DNA of 64,000 nucleotides. Origin: Peptoniphilus senegalensis JC140 (GTDB lineage Bacteria > Bacillota > Clostridia > Tissierellales > Peptoniphilaceae). A program made the position numbers and the translations under genes. The stretch covers positions 525,286 to 589,285 of the forward strand of contig NZ_HE610718.1 of assembly GCF_000321025.1 (NCBI RefSeq). Direction: 5' to 3'. Of the stretch, positions 9,014 through 17,497 are shown one piece after another (the stretch's first letter is position 1; each line of letters opens with the position of its first letter). The notes below the pieces were generated by a model, which made no database searches, was not told where the DNA came from, and worked only from the letters and a program-made list of their open reading frames with translations.

Positions 9014-9466
9014 ATGGAAATTAAGTATATGAAAAAGGCAATCCACTATGCAAAGCACTCACTTTTATCAGATGATGTGCCTATTGGATGTGTAATCGTA
9101 AAAAATGATAAAATAATTGGCTATGGCTACAATAAAAAGGAAGCCCTTCACTCTCCTCTTGCTCATGCAGAAATTATGGCTATAAATATGGCGTCAAAAT
9201 TTTTAAGTTCTTATCACTTGGAAGACTGTGATATCTATGTAACTCTCGAGCCTTGCCTTATGTGTGTAGGTGCAATTTTAAATTCTCGCATAAAAAATTT
9301 ATATTTTGGTGCCAGAAACAAAAGGTTTGGTGCAGTTATTTCTCACCAAAAAATAGAAAAACTCATAACTAATCACGAGATAAGTTATGAGTTTGGTATC
9401 TTGGAAAGAGAATGTGCAAATTTAATAACTGACTTTTTCTCAGAGCTTAGGAAGAGGTCTAAATAA
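9014..9466 (+). CDS. tadA: tRNA adenosine(34) deaminase TadA
   Basis: A 150-residue deaminase that converts A34 to inosine in tRNA-Arg(ACG). The zinc site is complete: HAE at residues 51-53 and PCLMC at 80-84 (the PCxxC motif). The start is set at 9014 (MEIKYMKKAIHYAK), which aligns with family N-termini; an upstream in-frame ATG at 8933 would read through the promoter. There is no ribosome binding site, and the -10 ends 6 bases before the ATG. The 3' end overlaps the convergent PAP2 gene by 27 bases. Confidence 0.9.
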   Translation: MEIKYMKKAIHYAKHSLLSDDVPIGCVIVKNDKIIGYGYNKKEALHSPLAHAEIMAINMASKFLSSYHLEDCDIYVTLEPCLMCVGAILNSRIKNLYFGARNKRFGAVISHQKIEKLITNHEISYEFGILERECANLITDFFSELRKRSK

Positions 9467-9991
9467 AAAGGCAGCATTTGTTTGCAAAAAGTCTAATATA
9501 AATTTATCGTAATTATTTTTCGTAACTATGGCAATTATTATGCCAAGGATGGCACCAATAATTACATCACTGGGATAATGGACAAAGTGATAAATTCTAG
9601 ATATGGCAATTAAAATTGCAACAACTAGGAAAAATATTCCCATGCCCTTAAAGTAAAAGTAAATAGTTAAAGCGGCCGCAAAGGATGAAGATGCGTGACC
9701 TGATGGAAAGGAAAAATCTGTTGGATTTTTTATCAAAAGCTCAACTTTTGAAATCCATGAAGGTCTCTTTCTCTTTAAAATATTTTTTAAAAGTAGATTG
9801 CATATTATGCCATTAAAAATTAAGGCAAGGGCAATGTTAATGCTCTCAATTCTAAATCCAAGGTAAAAGAGTATAAATGTAGTGAAGAGCCAAATTGCGC
9901 CCCCTGTCCCCAGATGTGTAATTGCAATCATGTATCTATTTAATGTATCAGTCCTTATGCCAAGTAGCCAATTTAAAAATTTTTTATCCAT
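9440..9991 (-). CDS. PAP2 family membrane phosphatase
   Basis: A 183-residue protein with about six transmembrane helices and the three-part acid phosphatase motif: KRKRPSW, FPSGHASS and SRIYHFVHYPSD, which supply the catalytic histidines. Members dephosphorylate undecaprenyl pyrophosphate or phosphatidic acid/phosphatidylglycerol phosphate; a BcrC- or PgpB-like role is likely but not proven. The ATG at 9991 is preferred over the GTG two codons upstream because AGAGGTG is correctly spaced for it. Its 3' end overlaps tadA on the opposite strand. Confidence 0.85.
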   Translation of the reverse strand: MDKKFLNWLLGIRTDTLNRYMIAITHLGTGGAIWLFTTFILFYLGFRIESINIALALIFNGIICNLLLKNILKRKRPSWISKVELLIKNPTDFSFPSGHASSSFAAALTIYFYFKGMGIFFLVVAILIAISRIYHFVHYPSDVIIGAILGIIIAIVTKNNYDKFILDFLQTNAAFLFRPLPKL

Positions 9992-10005
9992 TTGCACCTC
10001 TTATG

Positions 10006-10027
10006 AAAAAAGGCCTATCACTAGGCC
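10006..10027 (-). terminator. Terminator of the small acidic protein gene
   Basis: GGCCTA (10012-10017) pairs with TAGGCC (10022-10027) across a 4-base loop, and six A on the plus strand give a T-tail on the minus strand. It sits between the small gene and the PAP2 start. Confidence 0.7.
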
Positions 10028-10032
10028 ATATT

Positions 10033-10272
10033 TTACATTCTGTTTTCGTTGTCAACCCATTCTTTTGCTTCTTCAACAGAATTTTCAGTTGGAATTTCAA
10101 TTCCAGTTTCTGGATCTTTTCCTCTAGTTTTAGCATAAACATCAGAATCTGGTCTGTTTTCTGAATTTATTTGTTTTTGTTGATCCATATTTGCTTTCAT
10201 TTGTTTCTTTTTTGCATCAGAAAGAGTTTTTGAATTTTCAATTAAATCTTTTTCTTTTTTATTGTCTGTCAT
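10033..10272 (-). CDS. Small hydrophilic protein, possibly DUF3787-like
   Basis: A 79-residue, highly charged protein without membrane segments. The N-terminal half is Lys/Gln/Asn-rich and probably disordered or helical. The C-terminal IPTENSVEEAKEWVDNEN resembles the end of the small clostridial DUF3787 family (from memory, not checked). The gene is supported by a strong GGAGGG ribosome binding site, an upstream TATAAT on the minus strand at 10311-10316 and a perfect terminator. Function unknown. Confidence 0.65.
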   Translation of the reverse strand: MTDNKKEKDLIENSKTLSDAKKKQMKANMDQQKQINSENRPDSDVYAKTRGKDPETGIEIPTENSVEEAKEWVDNENRM

Positions 10273-10442
10273 ATTTTCCCTCCATTAATCAATAATAAAA
10301 CATTCTTAATATTATATTAGTACAAAGAAGTATCAATTTCAATTCATTTAAATAAAGTATTATAATATTTTGAATAAATTGTTTAAGTCATATTTTTTGG
10401 GTAAAAATAATATATTAAATCAATAATAGGAAGTGTTAAATA
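10273..10442. other. Divergent promoter region, AT-rich
   Basis: A 170-base spacer between the divergent small-protein and ABC-exporter genes. It holds a minus-strand TATAAT at 10311-10316 for the small gene and a TTGTTT...TAAAAA pair with 17-base spacing near 10380-10408 for the exporter. Nothing else is seen. Confidence 0.4.
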
Positions 10443-12176
10443 TTGAAAGTTATTTTTGATAATTTAGGCGAGTATAAAAAGCACGCACTGCTCTCGCCTT
10501 TTTTTGTTTTGTTAGAAGTTTTAATGAATGCAGCAATTCCCTTCTACATGACAAAAATTATAGACGAGGGCATACTTAAAAATTCAAGTGAACGCATAGT
10601 AAAGTACGGAATTATTTTGTTAGTTTTTGCGACAATATCTATTTCTGCTGGTATAATATCTGGCTATCTTGCAACAAAGGCATCAAGTGGTCTTGCAAAA
10701 AATATGCGTTATTCTATGTTCGATAATATTACAAAATTTTCCTTTGAAAACATGGATAAGTTTAAGAGAGGCACTCTTATAACGAGAATGACTACTGATG
10801 TGCAAATGGTACAAATGGCATTCCAAATGACTATAAGAATGGCAATAAGATCTCCTCTCACTCTAATTTTTTGTTTCATAATGAGTTTTAAACTTTCAAA
10901 GGAACTTGCACCAACCTTTGTTATTATAATTCCACTTATTAGTATTGGCATGGGTCTAATAATAAAAGGAGCCTATCCAATTTTTGAAAAAGTTTTTAAA
11001 ATCACTGACAAATTAAATACAGATGTGTCTGAAAATTTATCTGCAATTCGAGTTGTAAAGTCCTTTGTTAAAGAAGATAAGGAAATAAAAAAGTTTAACG
11101 ATATTTCTGATGAACTTCAAAATAACTACATCAAAGCATCAAAACTTCTTGCGTTTTCAAATCCTCTAATGAACTTTTCAACTTATCTCATGACTATTTT
11201 AATTGCTTGGCTTGGAAGTCACTATATTGTTGCTGGCAATATGTCTACAGGTGCTCTTACAGGGCTTGTAACTTATGCAATTCAAATTCAGATTTCTCTT
11301 ATGATGCTTTCAATGATTCTTGTACAAATTACTATTGCTAGAAATTCCATAAGAAGAATTAATGAAGTAATAGAAACTTCTCCAAGCATTGTTAGCCCAG
11401 AAAATCCAGTTAAAAATGTAAAAAATGGCGAAATTGTTTTTGACCATGTCTACTTTTCTTATTCAAAAGATTTGGACAAGGCAGTTTTGAAGAATATAAA
11501 TTTAAAAATAAATTCTGGCGATTATGTTGGCATAATTGGACCAACTGGTTCGGGCAAGTCCACCCTAATAAGTTTAATAGCAAGGCTCTTTGATGCAGGT
11601 AGTGGAGCTGTATATGTGGCAGGAGAAAATGTTAAAGATTACGATTTAGTTTCTTTAAGAGATGAGGTTTCTGTCGTCCTACAAAAAAATCAACTCTTCA
11701 CTGGAACTCTTCGCGAGAATTTAAAGTGGGCAAATGAAAATTTAAGTGATGATGACTTAAAGGAGGCACTTTACATTGCATCTTGCGATGATTTTATTGA
11801 TGTAGAAAAAGATTTAGATATGGATGTGCAAAGAGGTGGCACAAACTTTTCTGGTGGTCAAAAGCAAAGAATTTCCATTGCTAGGTCTCTTTTGAAAAAC
11901 CCAAAAATTTTAATCATGGATGACTCAACTTCTGCTCTTGACAACAAAACTGAAGAAAAAATAATTGAATCTTTAAATAAACTTAGACCTGACATGACAA
12001 AAATTTTGATTTCACAAAAGATAAAGTCACTGAAAAATACTGACTACACCCTTGTAATGGATGCTGGCGAGATTGAATCAATTGGCACTCATGAAGATCT
12101 AATTGCAAATAGTCCAATCTATAAAGAAATTAATGAAACTCAAGAAAGTGACGGTGATTTTGATGCAAAAGAATAA
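10443..12176 (+). CDS. ABC exporter half-transporter with degenerate ATP site (heterodimer subunit 1)
   Basis: A 577-residue fusion of six transmembrane helices and an ATP-binding domain. Translation starts at TTG 10443 behind an AGGAAG site. Walker A (GPTGSGKST) and the signature (FSGGQKQR) are intact, but Walker B reads ILIMDDSTS with Asp in place of the catalytic Glu, and the switch histidine is Gln in LISQKIKSL. This is the pattern of the non-catalytic subunit of heterodimeric exporters such as TM287/288, BmrCD and EfrAB. It overlaps the next gene by 14 bases; the two form a drug/lipid-type exporter whose substrate is unknown. Confidence 0.9.
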   Translation: MKVIFDNLGEYKKHALLSPFFVLLEVLMNAAIPFYMTKIIDEGILKNSSERIVKYGIILLVFATISISAGIISGYLATKASSGLAKNMRYSMFDNITKFSFENMDKFKRGTLITRMTTDVQMVQMAFQMTIRMAIRSPLTLIFCFIMSFKLSKELAPTFVIIIPLISIGMGLIIKGAYPIFEKVFKITDKLNTDVSENLSAIRVVKSFVKEDKEIKKFNDISDELQNNYIKASKLLAFSNPLMNFSTYLMTILIAWLGSHYIVAGNMSTGALTGLVTYAIQIQISLMMLSMILVQITIARNSIRRINEVIETSPSIVSPENPVKNVKNGEIVFDHVYFSYSKDLDKAVLKNINLKINSGDYVGIIGPTGSGKSTLISLIARLFDAGSGAVYVAGENVKDYDLVSLRDEVSVVLQKNQLFTGTLRENLKWANENLSDDDLKEALYIASCDDFIDVEKDLDMDVQRGGTNFSGGQKQRISIARSLLKNPKILIMDDSTSALDNKTEEKIIESLNKLRPDMTKILISQKIKSLKNTDYTLVMDAGEIESIGTHEDLIANSPIYKEINETQESDGDFDAKE

Positions 12177-14007
12177 GGCAAAGATTACATCTAAAGAAAA
12201 TAAAGCTGCTGCAAAAAAATTATTTTCATTTATTTTTAAAAGGCACAAATTTAAACTCCTTGCAGTTTCTATAATGGTAATAATTTCATCATTTGCCACA
12301 ATTTCTGTTTCCCTATTTATGAGATTTTTAATTGATGACTATGTACTTCCACTCTTAAAAATGGACCTGCCTGACTTCTCAAACTTGCTCTTTTTGTTAA
12401 TAAAAATGGGAATATTTTTGTTGCTTGGAGTTCTTTCATCTTTTGCGTACTCAAGAATAATGGTAAATATCTCTGAAAATACTCTTGGCGACATGAGAAA
12501 AAAGATGTTTAAAAAGATGCAAGCTCTTCCAGTGTCTTATTTCGATAAGAAAAGTCACGGCGATATTATGTCCTACTACACAAATGATGTAAGGGCACTG
12601 GGCGATATGATTGCGCAATCATTTCCTTCTTTTGTCTCTTCTATGATGACAATTATCATGGTTCTCGTTGCAATGTTTTCGCAATCCTTTTTGTTGTCAC
12701 TTGTAATAATTTTTACAGTGGGACTTATGATTTTTGTCATGAATGTAATTGGAGGCAAGTCTTCACATTATTTTATGAATCAACAAAATTCACTTGCAAA
12801 AACTAATGGCTACCTCGAAGAGATGACTGACGGCTTAAAAGTTGTAAAAGTTTTTAATCATGAAGATGTAGCTCGAGAAGATTTTAGAGTAATTAACGAT
12901 GAATTAATGAATAACACAATGATAGCAAACAGATTGGGACTATTTTTATTCCCAATGATTTTTGGAATTGGAAACTTCCAATATATTTTATTTGCATTAG
13001 TTGGTGGACTAATGGCTGTTTCTGGAAAGTATGGAATAACTGTTGGTATAGTTGCCTCTTTCTTGCAACTATCAAGAACTATAACTGGTCCCATGGGACA
13101 AATCGGTGGCAATATAAATTCTGTTGTCCTTGCCCTTGCAGGAGCAAGAAGAATTTTCGACTTTTTAGAAGTTGAGCCAGAAAATTATTCAGGCGATGTG
13201 GAAAAAGTTATTAGAGAGATTGATGGAGAAGAAAAATATTTTTGGCATGACTTAAATACAGATGAGTACAGAGAGCTTTTGGGCGATATAAGATTTAATG
13301 ATGTTTCTTTTTCCTATGATGGCAAAAATAAAGTTTTGAAAAATCTAAATCTCTACGCTAAACCAGGACAAAAAGTTGCCTTTGTTGGTGCAACTGGTGC
13401 AGGAAAAACTACAATCACAAATTTGATCAACAGATTTTATGACATTGACAGTGGCGAAATTACCTTTGATGGCATTGACATTAAGAGAATAAAAAAAGCT
13501 GACCTACGTTCATCTCTTGGCATGGTATTACAAGACACCCATCTCTTTACTGGCACAATTGCAGAAAATATAAATTATTCTGTAGATGACCTGGACATGG
13601 ATAAAACTATTGCCGTTGCAAAGAGAACTAACGCTCATGACTTTATAAAGAACCTAGAAGATGGCTACGAGACTCTTATCACTGGATCAGGCGGCGAGCT
13701 CTCCGAAGGACAAATGCAACTTCTTTCCATTGCAAGAGCAGAAATATTTAATCCGCCAGTTATGATCCTAGACGAGGCCACATCATCTATTGACTCCCGT
13801 ACAGAAAAGATCGTCCAAGAGGGTATGGACGAAATCATGAAGGGCAGGACAACTTTTGTCATAGCCCATAGGCTCTCCACAATTATGAACTCCGATGTAA
13901 TAATAGTTCTTCAAAATGGAGAAATCGTAGAAAGAGGCGACCACAAAGATTTGCTAGAACAGAGAGGAATTTATTACAAGCTCTACACAGGTGGCTTTGA
14001 CGAATAA
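12163..14007 (+). CDS. ABC exporter half-transporter, catalytic subunit (heterodimer subunit 2)
   Basis: A 614-residue half-transporter. I place the start at ATG 12163 (MQKNKAKITSKEN) behind GGTGAT, rather than 60 bases upstream inside the first subunit gene. Six transmembrane helices are followed by a nucleotide-binding domain with canonical Walker A (GATGAGKTT), Walker B with catalytic Glu (VMILDEATS) and switch His (FVIAHRLST). The signature motif is LSEGQ. It pairs with the upstream degenerate subunit, giving one working and one degenerate ATP site. Confidence 0.9.
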   Translation: MQKNKAKITSKENKAAAKKLFSFIFKRHKFKLLAVSIMVIISSFATISVSLFMRFLIDDYVLPLLKMDLPDFSNLLFLLIKMGIFLLLGVLSSFAYSRIMVNISENTLGDMRKKMFKKMQALPVSYFDKKSHGDIMSYYTNDVRALGDMIAQSFPSFVSSMMTIIMVLVAMFSQSFLLSLVIIFTVGLMIFVMNVIGGKSSHYFMNQQNSLAKTNGYLEEMTDGLKVVKVFNHEDVAREDFRVINDELMNNTMIANRLGLFLFPMIFGIGNFQYILFALVGGLMAVSGKYGITVGIVASFLQLSRTITGPMGQIGGNINSVVLALAGARRIFDFLEVEPENYSGDVEKVIREIDGEEKYFWHDLNTDEYRELLGDIRFNDVSFSYDGKNKVLKNLNLYAKPGQKVAFVGATGAGKTTITNLINRFYDIDSGEITFDGIDIKRIKKADLRSSLGMVLQDTHLFTGTIAENINYSVDDLDMDKTIAVAKRTNAHDFIKNLEDGYETLITGSGGELSEGQMQLLSIARAEIFNPPVMILDEATSSIDSRTEKIVQEGMDEIMKGRTTFVIAHRLSTIMNSDVIIVLQNGEIVERGDHKDLLEQRGIYYKLYTGGFDE

Positions 14008-14022
14008 ATTTATATATAAAAC

Positions 14023-14055
14023 AAGGTGCTGGATTTTTCCAACACCTTATTTTTT
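14023..14055. terminator. Terminator after the ABC exporter operon
   Basis: AAGGTGCTGG (14023-14032) pairs with CCAACACCTT (14039-14048) with one mismatch, followed by eight T. The mirror A-tract suggests it also serves the convergent ABC-2 permease gene. Confidence 0.7.
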
Positions 14056-14708
14056 TAGAAATCTCTATTGTTATAATTCTTTTCAGAAATCTTTATTGAT
14101 GAAAAAATTATAATTATAAAAATTAATAAAAATACTCCAAAACTTGTAACTTTATTGTTCTCTATTGCTGACAAAACTTTTTTACTTGTTTCGTCAAAAT
14201 AACTTCCTAAAAATCCTAAAATTCCAATTATTATAACTGGTATTAGATAAATTGTCCTCCCCTTTGTGTATCCATATTTAAAAAATATTGGATATTGAAT
14301 GCAAATCATAATTATATAAACAAGAAAATATGATGTATAAATTAATAATATATTTCCCATTTCAAGATTTTTAGATAAAAATAAAGATAATAGTGTAAAT
14401 ATAAGTCCAATTATTACTGCAAATAAAAATAAAATTATTGCAAATATATATCTTCCAAATACAACATCTCTATTCTTTATTCCAAAAATTTTATATAAAG
14501 CATCTAATCCAGCTTCATCTCCAACTAAAAAAGGATAAGATGAATAAATTATAGCAAATATTAGGGGCATTGAAATTGCTATGGCTGGGTTTTTGCTCAC
14601 AACAAAATAAAAGCAATATAAAAAAATCATTATAATTAAATTTTTTAAAGTAAAATAGGGCACTATTGAAATGTAATCTAACTTTATTATTTTTTTAATA
14701 TCTTTCAT
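14055..14708 (-). CDS. ABC-2 type membrane permease
   Basis: A 217-residue protein with six hydrophobic helices and no ATP-binding motif. It resembles the small ABC-2 permeases paired with GntR-regulated ATPases (for example the B. subtilis Ytr and staphylococcal Pmt type). The GDEAGLDALYKIFGI segment between helices two and three is typical of this permease group. Its start overlaps the ATPase stop by 4 bases. Likely role: export of, or immunity to, an amphipathic peptide or cell-envelope agent (inference from module type). Confidence 0.8.
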   Translation of the reverse strand: MKDIKKIIKLDYISIVPYFTLKNLIIMIFLYCFYFVVSKNPAIAISMPLIFAIIYSSYPFLVGDEAGLDALYKIFGIKNRDVVFGRYIFAIILFLFAVIIGLIFTLLSLFLSKNLEMGNILLIYTSYFLVYIIMICIQYPIFFKYGYTKGRTIYLIPVIIIGILGFLGSYFDETSKKVLSAIENNKVTSFGVFLLIFIIIIFSSIKISEKNYNNRDF

Positions 14709-15547
14709 TTTTTCCTCCCATATAAAACTAAAATTTTATTTATGTCTGGCTTTTCAACAATTAATTCTTCTGGAATTTTTCCTCTCTCAATATTTTTTAC
14801 AAGGGCTTCAAAGGAAGTGTCACTTGTTTTTATGCCAAGAAGATCAAAGTCTTTCAAAAGATCTCTATCTTCTGCTCCGCCCATTAAAACAAAATATTTT
14901 TCCAAAAAGTCTTCTTTACTAGAGTCCTCAACAATCTTTCCATGGTCGATAAAAATAATATAGTCAGCAATTCTGTCTAAATCTTCTGTTATGTGTGTTG
15001 AAAAAAGCACTGTGTTATTTTCATCTTCCACAAATTCCTTTAACATATCTGTGAGTTCATCTCGCATACTTGGGTCAAGCCCACTTGTTGGCTCATCTAA
15101 AATTAAAAGATTTGCCTTGTGAGAAAGCGCAATTGAAAACATGAGCTTTATTTTCATTCCGCGAGATAATTCTCTAACTTTTTTATTTTTTTCAATGCCA
15201 AAATTTTTGATGTATGTGAAAAATTTCTCTTGGTCCCAATTTTCATAGCCACACTTCATTGCATCATTTACCATGGAAATTTTCCAGTCCTTGGCAAGAA
15301 AAGATTCATCCATAATTACTCCAACATCTTGAAGGTAATTTAAGTTTTTTGCATCTTCGCCGTCGATAAAAATTTCTCCATCGTAATTTATTAAAGACAA
15401 GAGTGATTTTATTGTAGTTGTCTTTCCCATTCCATTTTTCCCAATAAATCCAGTGATAAATCCCTTTTTTATATCAAAGGAATTTTCCCCAAGGACAAAA
15501 TTGTCATAAGTTTTTTTCAAATTTCTAACTTCAATTTTATTTGTCAT
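14705..15547 (-). CDS. ABC transporter ATP-binding protein
   Basis: A 280-residue ATPase. The start ATG at 15547 (MTNKIEVRNLKKTYDNF) has GGGAGTGG just upstream; the two earlier in-frame ATGs lack one. Walker A is IGKNGMGKTTT, the signature is ELSRGMKIKLMFSIAL (SRGM in place of SGGQ, common in this subfamily), Walker B is LLILDEPTSGLD and the switch is STHITEDL. It overlaps the GntR gene by 11 bases. With the permease it forms a GntR-ATPase-permease module like ytr/pmt. Confidence 0.88.
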   Translation of the reverse strand: MTNKIEVRNLKKTYDNFVLGENSFDIKKGFITGFIGKNGMGKTTTIKSLLSLINYDGEIFIDGEDAKNLNYLQDVGVIMDESFLAKDWKISMVNDAMKCGYENWDQEKFFTYIKNFGIEKNKKVRELSRGMKIKLMFSIALSHKANLLILDEPTSGLDPSMRDELTDMLKEFVEDENNTVLFSTHITEDLDRIADYIIFIDHGKIVEDSSKEDFLEKYFVLMGGAEDRDLLKDFDLLGIKTSDTSFEALVKNIERGKIPEELIVEKPDINKILVLYGRKK

Positions 15548-15926
15548 AATCCACTCCCTCATTGTAAAAAAATTCAAATAATTCTAAAACTGTCTTTTTG
15601 TCTAAATTTAGCTGGATAGACAAATTTATTGCCTCTTGCAAATGCTCTTCTAATTTCTTTTGAAGTTCTTCCCTTTTTACTTCAGAGTCTTTAGCTGCGA
15701 CAAAAGTGCCAAGTCCCTGTCTCGATTCAACAAAGCCCTCTTCCTCCAACTCATCGTAAGCTTTTTTAACTGTCAAGATGCTTACCTTTAAATCTTTAGA
15801 AAGAGTCCTCACAGAAGGAAGCTGTTGGCCTTCAGAAACTTTATTTTTTAAAATATTTTCTTTAATTGCATTTTTTATCTGCTCGTAAAGAGGAACAGCA
15901 GATCCATTTATTAAAATAATTTTCAT
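15537..15926 (-). CDS. GntR family transcriptional regulator, YtrA subfamily
   Basis: A 129-residue repressor. Residues about 10-75 are a GntR winged helix (VSEGQQLPSVRTLSKDLKVS with the recognition helix through TVKKAYDELEEEGF and the wing SRQGLGTFV). The short C-terminal tail of about 50 residues without an effector domain is diagnostic of the YtrA group. It is first in its operon and very probably represses it through the repeat operator overlapping its promoter. Confidence 0.9.
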   Translation of the reverse strand: MKIILINGSAVPLYEQIKNAIKENILKNKVSEGQQLPSVRTLSKDLKVSILTVKKAYDELEEEGFVESRQGLGTFVAAKDSEVKREELQKKLEEHLQEAINLSIQLNLDKKTVLELFEFFYNEGVDYDK

Positions 15927-15942
15927 TTTGCCTCCTTGTTAT

Positions 15943-15976
15943 ATAACACTATATAACAGTCTATAACACTTGTCAA
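15943..15976 (-). promoter_or_regulatory. GntR operon promoter overlapped by a three-copy operator
   Basis: On the minus strand TTGACA (15971-15976) and TATAGT (15948-15953) are separated by 17 bases. On the plus strand the hexamer ATAACA recurs at 15943, 15953 and 15963, exactly 10 bases (one helical turn) apart, and TGTTATATAACA at 15937-15948 is a perfect palindrome. The repeats cover the -10 and spacer, as expected for an autoregulatory GntR site. Confidence 0.65.
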
Positions 15977-15998
15977 TTTGTTTTTTATAAATTTTTAT

Positions 15999-16029
15999 TT
16001 GCAAGTTTATTATTAAATTTTGGTATAAT
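15999..16029 (+). promoter_or_regulatory. Promoter of the phospholipase-D-like gene
   Basis: TTGCAA (15999-16004) and an extended -10 TGGTATAAT ending at 16029. The spacing is 19 bases, somewhat long. An in-frame ATG lies within this -10, which argues against that ATG being the start. Confidence 0.45.
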
Positions 16030-16048
16030 GAGAAAAAAGGAGGTCGCC

Positions 16049-17449
16049 TTGAAAAAGAAAAAGATAATTATGATACTTATTTTATTGCTTATTTGTATTC
16101 CAATTTTATACAGCTTAAATACAAAAAATCCCCCTGGCACTAATGTGTCCAGCGAGTTTAAAGATGCTGACTGTAAATTTTTATATGATTTAACTTATCT
16201 TAAAGATGGCAAGAGAATTTATGAGCAGGAAATTTTTAAGCGCGAGATGGAAACTATAAAAAATGCCGAAACATTTCTCATGATTGATTTTTTCCTCTAC
16301 AATGACGAGTATGACAAGTCCATGGACTTTCCAAATCAAGTGGAAGAGATGACGGACCTTTTAGTGGCAAAGAAAAAAGAAAATCCTGACATGCCAATTT
16401 TATTTGTAACAGATCCTATAAATAATTTTTACGGTGCTTATGAAGAAAATAATTTAAAGAAGCTTCGTGAAAATGGAATTGATGTCCTAGTCACTGACTT
16501 AAATAAAATGCGCGACTCCAACCCTCTTTTATCTGGAGGCTACAGAGCCTATGTCAAGTGGTTTGGAACAAGCGGTAGTGGCTGGATAAAAAACTTTTTT
16601 GACAAGGACGGAGAAAAAGTTAATGTGAGGTCAATTTTAAAGCTGGCAAACTTTAAGGGCAACCACAGAAAAGTTGTCATTTCAGAAAAGGAAGCCATAG
16701 TTGCCTCTGCAAACCCACATGACCCTTCTGCTTATCACTCCAATGTTGCCTTGGTCTTTCGCGGCAAGGCCATGGAAGATTTGATTAAGTCTGAATCTAT
16801 ATTTTTTGACAATTTACCTGATGTTATAGAAAATTTTAAGGCAGAAGAAGTAACTTCTCCTTACAAATTAAAAGTTATAAGTGAAGGAAAAATCTTTGAT
16901 GAAATTTATAAAAATATAAAAGAAACAAAAAAGGGCGACGAAATAAAGCTTGGAATCTTTTATCTTTCTGAATTTAGGATTTTAAAAACCCTTGGCGAAG
17001 CAGCAGAACGCGGCGTCGATGTAAAAATTATCGCTGATTTAAACAAAGATGCCTTTGGTCTAGAAAAAAATGGGTCGCCCAATAGACCTGCCCTCTGCGA
17101 ATTAAAGGAAGACTATCCAAAAATAAATATTCGCTGGTATCAAACTTCTGGGGAGCAGTTCCACACGAAATTTATTTATTTTAAATTCAAGGACAAAAAT
17201 CCCCTTGCCATACTTGGCTCTGCCAACTACACAAGGAGAAACTTAGACAATTATAATTTGGAGACAAATCTGGCTCTTGAAATGGAAAAATCTTCTGAAA
17301 TACCAAGAGAAATGGAAAAATATTTTGAAAGGCTTTGGAATAATGAAGGCGGAGACTACACTCTTCCTCTTGAAGATCATTATGAAAAGAGATTTTTCAT
17401 GAGAATCCTCTGGAAAATTCAAGAAAAGACAGGCCTTTGTACCTGGTAA
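16049..17449 (+). CDS. Phospholipase-D-like domain protein, membrane-anchored
   Basis: A 466-residue protein starting at TTG 16049, which follows AAGGAGG by 6 bases; the ATG 21 bases earlier sits inside the -10 box. An N-terminal hydrophobic segment (IIMILILLLICIPILYSL) is probably a signal anchor. Two PLD motifs are seen: NHRKVVISEKEAIVASANP and FHTKFIYFKFKD...GSANYTRRNL, each with the HxK core, the second followed by the typical GSANYT. Members include cardiolipin synthases and other phosphodiesterases; the substrate is not predictable. The protein is a single-gene unit with its own terminator. Confidence 0.85.
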   Translation: MKKKKIIMILILLLICIPILYSLNTKNPPGTNVSSEFKDADCKFLYDLTYLKDGKRIYEQEIFKREMETIKNAETFLMIDFFLYNDEYDKSMDFPNQVEEMTDLLVAKKKENPDMPILFVTDPINNFYGAYEENNLKKLRENGIDVLVTDLNKMRDSNPLLSGGYRAYVKWFGTSGSGWIKNFFDKDGEKVNVRSILKLANFKGNHRKVVISEKEAIVASANPHDPSAYHSNVALVFRGKAMEDLIKSESIFFDNLPDVIENFKAEEVTSPYKLKVISEGKIFDEIYKNIKETKKGDEIKLGIFYLSEFRILKTLGEAAERGVDVKIIADLNKDAFGLEKNGSPNRPALCELKEDYPKINIRWYQTSGEQFHTKFIYFKFKDKNPLAILGSANYTRRNLDNYNLETNLALEMEKSSEIPREMEKYFERLWNNEGGDYTLPLEDHYEKRFFMRILWKIQEKTGLCTW

Positions 17450-17467
17450 AATTTTAGACATTAAAAA

Positions 17468-17497
17468 ATCACGGTAATTTCTACCGTGATCTTTTTT
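17468..17497. terminator. Terminator between the PLD-like gene and the copper operon
   Basis: ATCACGGTA (17468-17476) pairs perfectly with TACCGTGAT (17482-17490), followed by seven T; A-rich on the other side, so it can act in both directions. Confidence 0.8.
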
